Assembly: GCA_024761205.1 (NCBI GenBank)
Contig: JAMASS010000008.1
Coordinates: 97,937 to 161,936, forward strand
From: Limisphaerales bacterium
GTDB taxonomy: Bacteria; Verrucomicrobiota; Verrucomicrobiia; Limisphaerales; AAA164-E04
DNA: 64,000 nt
Reading direction: 5' to 3'
In this document: positions 63,223 to 64,000 of the stretch, piece by piece
How positions within the stretch are numbered: position 1 is the stretch's first letter
How the letters are laid out: each line of letters starts with the position of its first letter
Made by a program: the position numbers and the translations under genes
The notes under the pieces: generated by a model
Database searches by the model: none
Told to the model about the DNA's origin: nothing
Seen by the model: only the letters and a program-made list of their open reading frames with translations

Positions 63223-63522
63223 TTAACAACCGTCCCAACGCCCTTTATCACAACAAACATCTGTTTGCTTAATTTTTCCTAAGCGCCATATTTTAATTTT
63301 TCGCTTCTTAATTTTGCAAGTGGTACCCTTTTCACAACAAGTCCAAGTGTGTTCATCGGCAACGCATGGCTGCTCTCCTTCTTCTTTGTTGCAGCTAGGA
63401 CCACTGCCACTGCCACTTCCGCTGCCTCCGGCCACGGTGACGACGGTTGCGGCGAGCATGGTTCCGGCGGCAATGGCCATGGTGCTCTTGCCGAACAGTT
63501 TCTTCAATTTTTGCTTCATCAT
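63223..63522 (-). CDS. Small secreted 8-cysteine peptide precursor with GSGSGSGSG linker
   Basis: 99 aa. A basic start (MMKQKLKKLFGK) and hydrophobic helix (STMAIAAGTMLAATVVTVAG) form a signal-like leader, followed by GGSGSGSGSGP. The C-terminal region has eight cysteines (44, 53, 62, 63, 69, 90, 91, 99) in the order C-C-CC-C-CC-C, with TCCEKGTTCKIKKRKIKIWR near the middle. The spacing resembles disulphide-knotted peptides. No family is recognised. It is the first gene of the minus-strand cassette and has its own terminator. ATG 63519 is an alternative start. Role unknown: toxin, signal or structural peptide are possible. Confidence 0.7.
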   Translation of the reverse strand: MMKQKLKKLFGKSTMAIAAGTMLAATVVTVAGGSGSGSGSGPSCNKEEGEQPCVADEHTWTCCEKGTTCKIKKRKIKIWRLGKIKQTDVCCDKGRWDGC

Positions 63523-63606
63523 TCTGATGCGTATCCAAGTTTCCGTTTTCCGTCAACCCTAAGATGACACTTTCACCTCTAGAGTTTCTAAACGCTAACC
63601 TACTAT

Positions 63607-63616
63607 GGGGGGGGGG
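63607..63616. repeat. 10-base G homopolymer upstream of the peptide gene
   Basis: Ten consecutive G on the plus strand, about 85 bases upstream of the peptide start codon, inside the region between the GT-B remnant and the peptide. It could affect promoter spacing or be an assembly-sensitive tract. Confidence 0.9.
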
Positions 63617-63738
63617 CAAGCCTTTTTTGAAGATTTTTGAAAAAAGTTTTCCGCGCCGCATCGCCCGCCGTTGGGAAACAACGCCGGACGGCAAAAAAGC
63701 CGCGCTTTCAAGCAATCCATCAAAGACGGAGACATTCT

Positions 63739-63840
63739 TACGGTAAAGTCCGCATCATGGCGCAATAGCCGCAACAAGTGCCGGATCTTCGTCGCCGCCC
63801 CGCCGATCATCCCCGGCGTCCCGTACAGATAAACTTTCAT
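63739..63840 (-). pseudogene. Truncated second copy of the GT-B glycosyltransferase 5' end
   Basis: The first 34 codons (MKVYLYGTPGMIGGAATKIR then HLLRLLRHDADFTV) match the intact GT-B gene at 60864, then the sequence diverges and the frame continues without family features to 63595. The gene was cut when the peptide unit came to lie here, or by recombination between copies. Confidence 0.8.
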
Positions 63841-64000
63841 TTCTCAGAAAGTTAATTATGACCGCCGAAACTTCCTCCCGACCAGCGATCCGCTCGTCCT
63901 TCGTCCTCGGAGAGTTCGTAGCGATAGATATAATCGGATTGCTTGATCCATTCAACGTGCCCGTCAGCGAATACCACGTTCCCGCCTAGCTCACCATGGT
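63741..64000 (-). repeat. Right copy of the direct repeat (continues past the window)
   Basis: Near-identical to 60764-61027. It shows that the prepilin/GT-B part of the cassette is present at least twice in tandem. Confidence 0.9.
63852..64000 (-). CDS. Second prepilin-like protein, 3' end only
   Basis: The frame enters from the right edge. It gives [20 protein letters not shown] and [14 protein letters not shown] as in the first copy, then diverges slightly to SGGSFGGHN and stop at 63852. It is the C-terminus of another prepilin-like protein of the same type. Confidence 0.9.
   Translation of the reverse strand, partial: HGELGGNVVFADGHVEWIKQSDYIYRYELSEDEGRADRWSGGSFGGHN

Noticed and set aside
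1..64000. CRISPR array, tRNA or rRNA genes
   Set aside because: No regularly spaced identical repeats and no cloverleaf or rRNA-like sequence were found by eye.
63741..64000. Possibility that the repeated junction is a simple contig overlap artefact
   Set aside because: The copies differ by in-frame indels and substitutions and are followed by different sequence, so they are real diverged copies rather than identical overlap, although long-read support is still needed.

Overview
The window looks like part of a chromosome from a Verrucomicrobiota bacterium (PVC group). The evidence is a secreted-protein-rich gene set, a PEP-CTERM protein, an exosortase-associated TIGR04073-type lipoprotein, prepilin-like proteins with a C-terminal FADGH motif, wrecked DUF1553 (PSD1) and DUF1501 genes in tandem, a TatC with a long first periplasmic loop, and a Gram-negative Tol-Pal operon. 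No tRNA, rRNA or CRISPR array was seen.

Layout: 1-10.9 kb holds the 3' end of a secretin and four large exported proteins, the last a subtilisin-like protease. 11.0-13.4 kb holds coaE and an unusual ClpX-like unfoldase. 13.6-17.6 kb is tolQ-tolR-tolA-tolB-pal, followed by tatA, tatC and the TIGR04073 gene, which ends at a clear terminator. 19.9-31.4 kb is housekeeping: ispE, a DUF374 acyltransferase, ruvA, ruvC, rpsA, a CYTH protein, gatA, gatC, pssA and a pseudouridine synthase. Two DJ-1/PfpI-like wrecks lie between ruvC and rpsA. 31.5-42.9 kb holds a PpiD/SurA-like chaperone, a PEP-CTERM protein with a 13-base homopolymer in its 5' end, a sugar nucleotidyltransferase, apgM, tig, mutL, psd and an L7Ae-like gene.

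43.0-56.0 kb is a decayed accessory zone. It has a TnpB remnant beside an AT-rich foreign block with three small ORFs, then a 982-aa VCBS-sialidase protein. Next comes an IS1595-like element with about 42-bp inverted ends carrying a remnant of a restriction/methyltransferase-type gene. Then follow an nhaR pseudogene, an intact beta-carbonic anhydrase, an IS66 tnpB remnant and a degraded DUF1501/PSD1 pair. 56.1-58.9 kb returns to intact genes: an MBL-fold hydrolase, a Gfo/Idh/MocA oxidoreductase and a TIM-barrel isomerase.

The most interesting part is 59.0-64.0 kb, read on the minus strand: a small secreted 8-cysteine peptide, a strong hairpin terminator, an anchored protein of unknown family, a MauE/DoxX-like membrane protein with a CGCFG motif, a prepilin-like protein and two glycosyltransferases. 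The prepilin/glycosyltransferase junction occurs twice, about 2.97 kb apart. The window therefore ends inside a second copy of a repeated cassette. I read this as a candidate secreted cysteine-rich peptide system with its own redox or export helpers and sugar-transfer enzymes. The function is inference.
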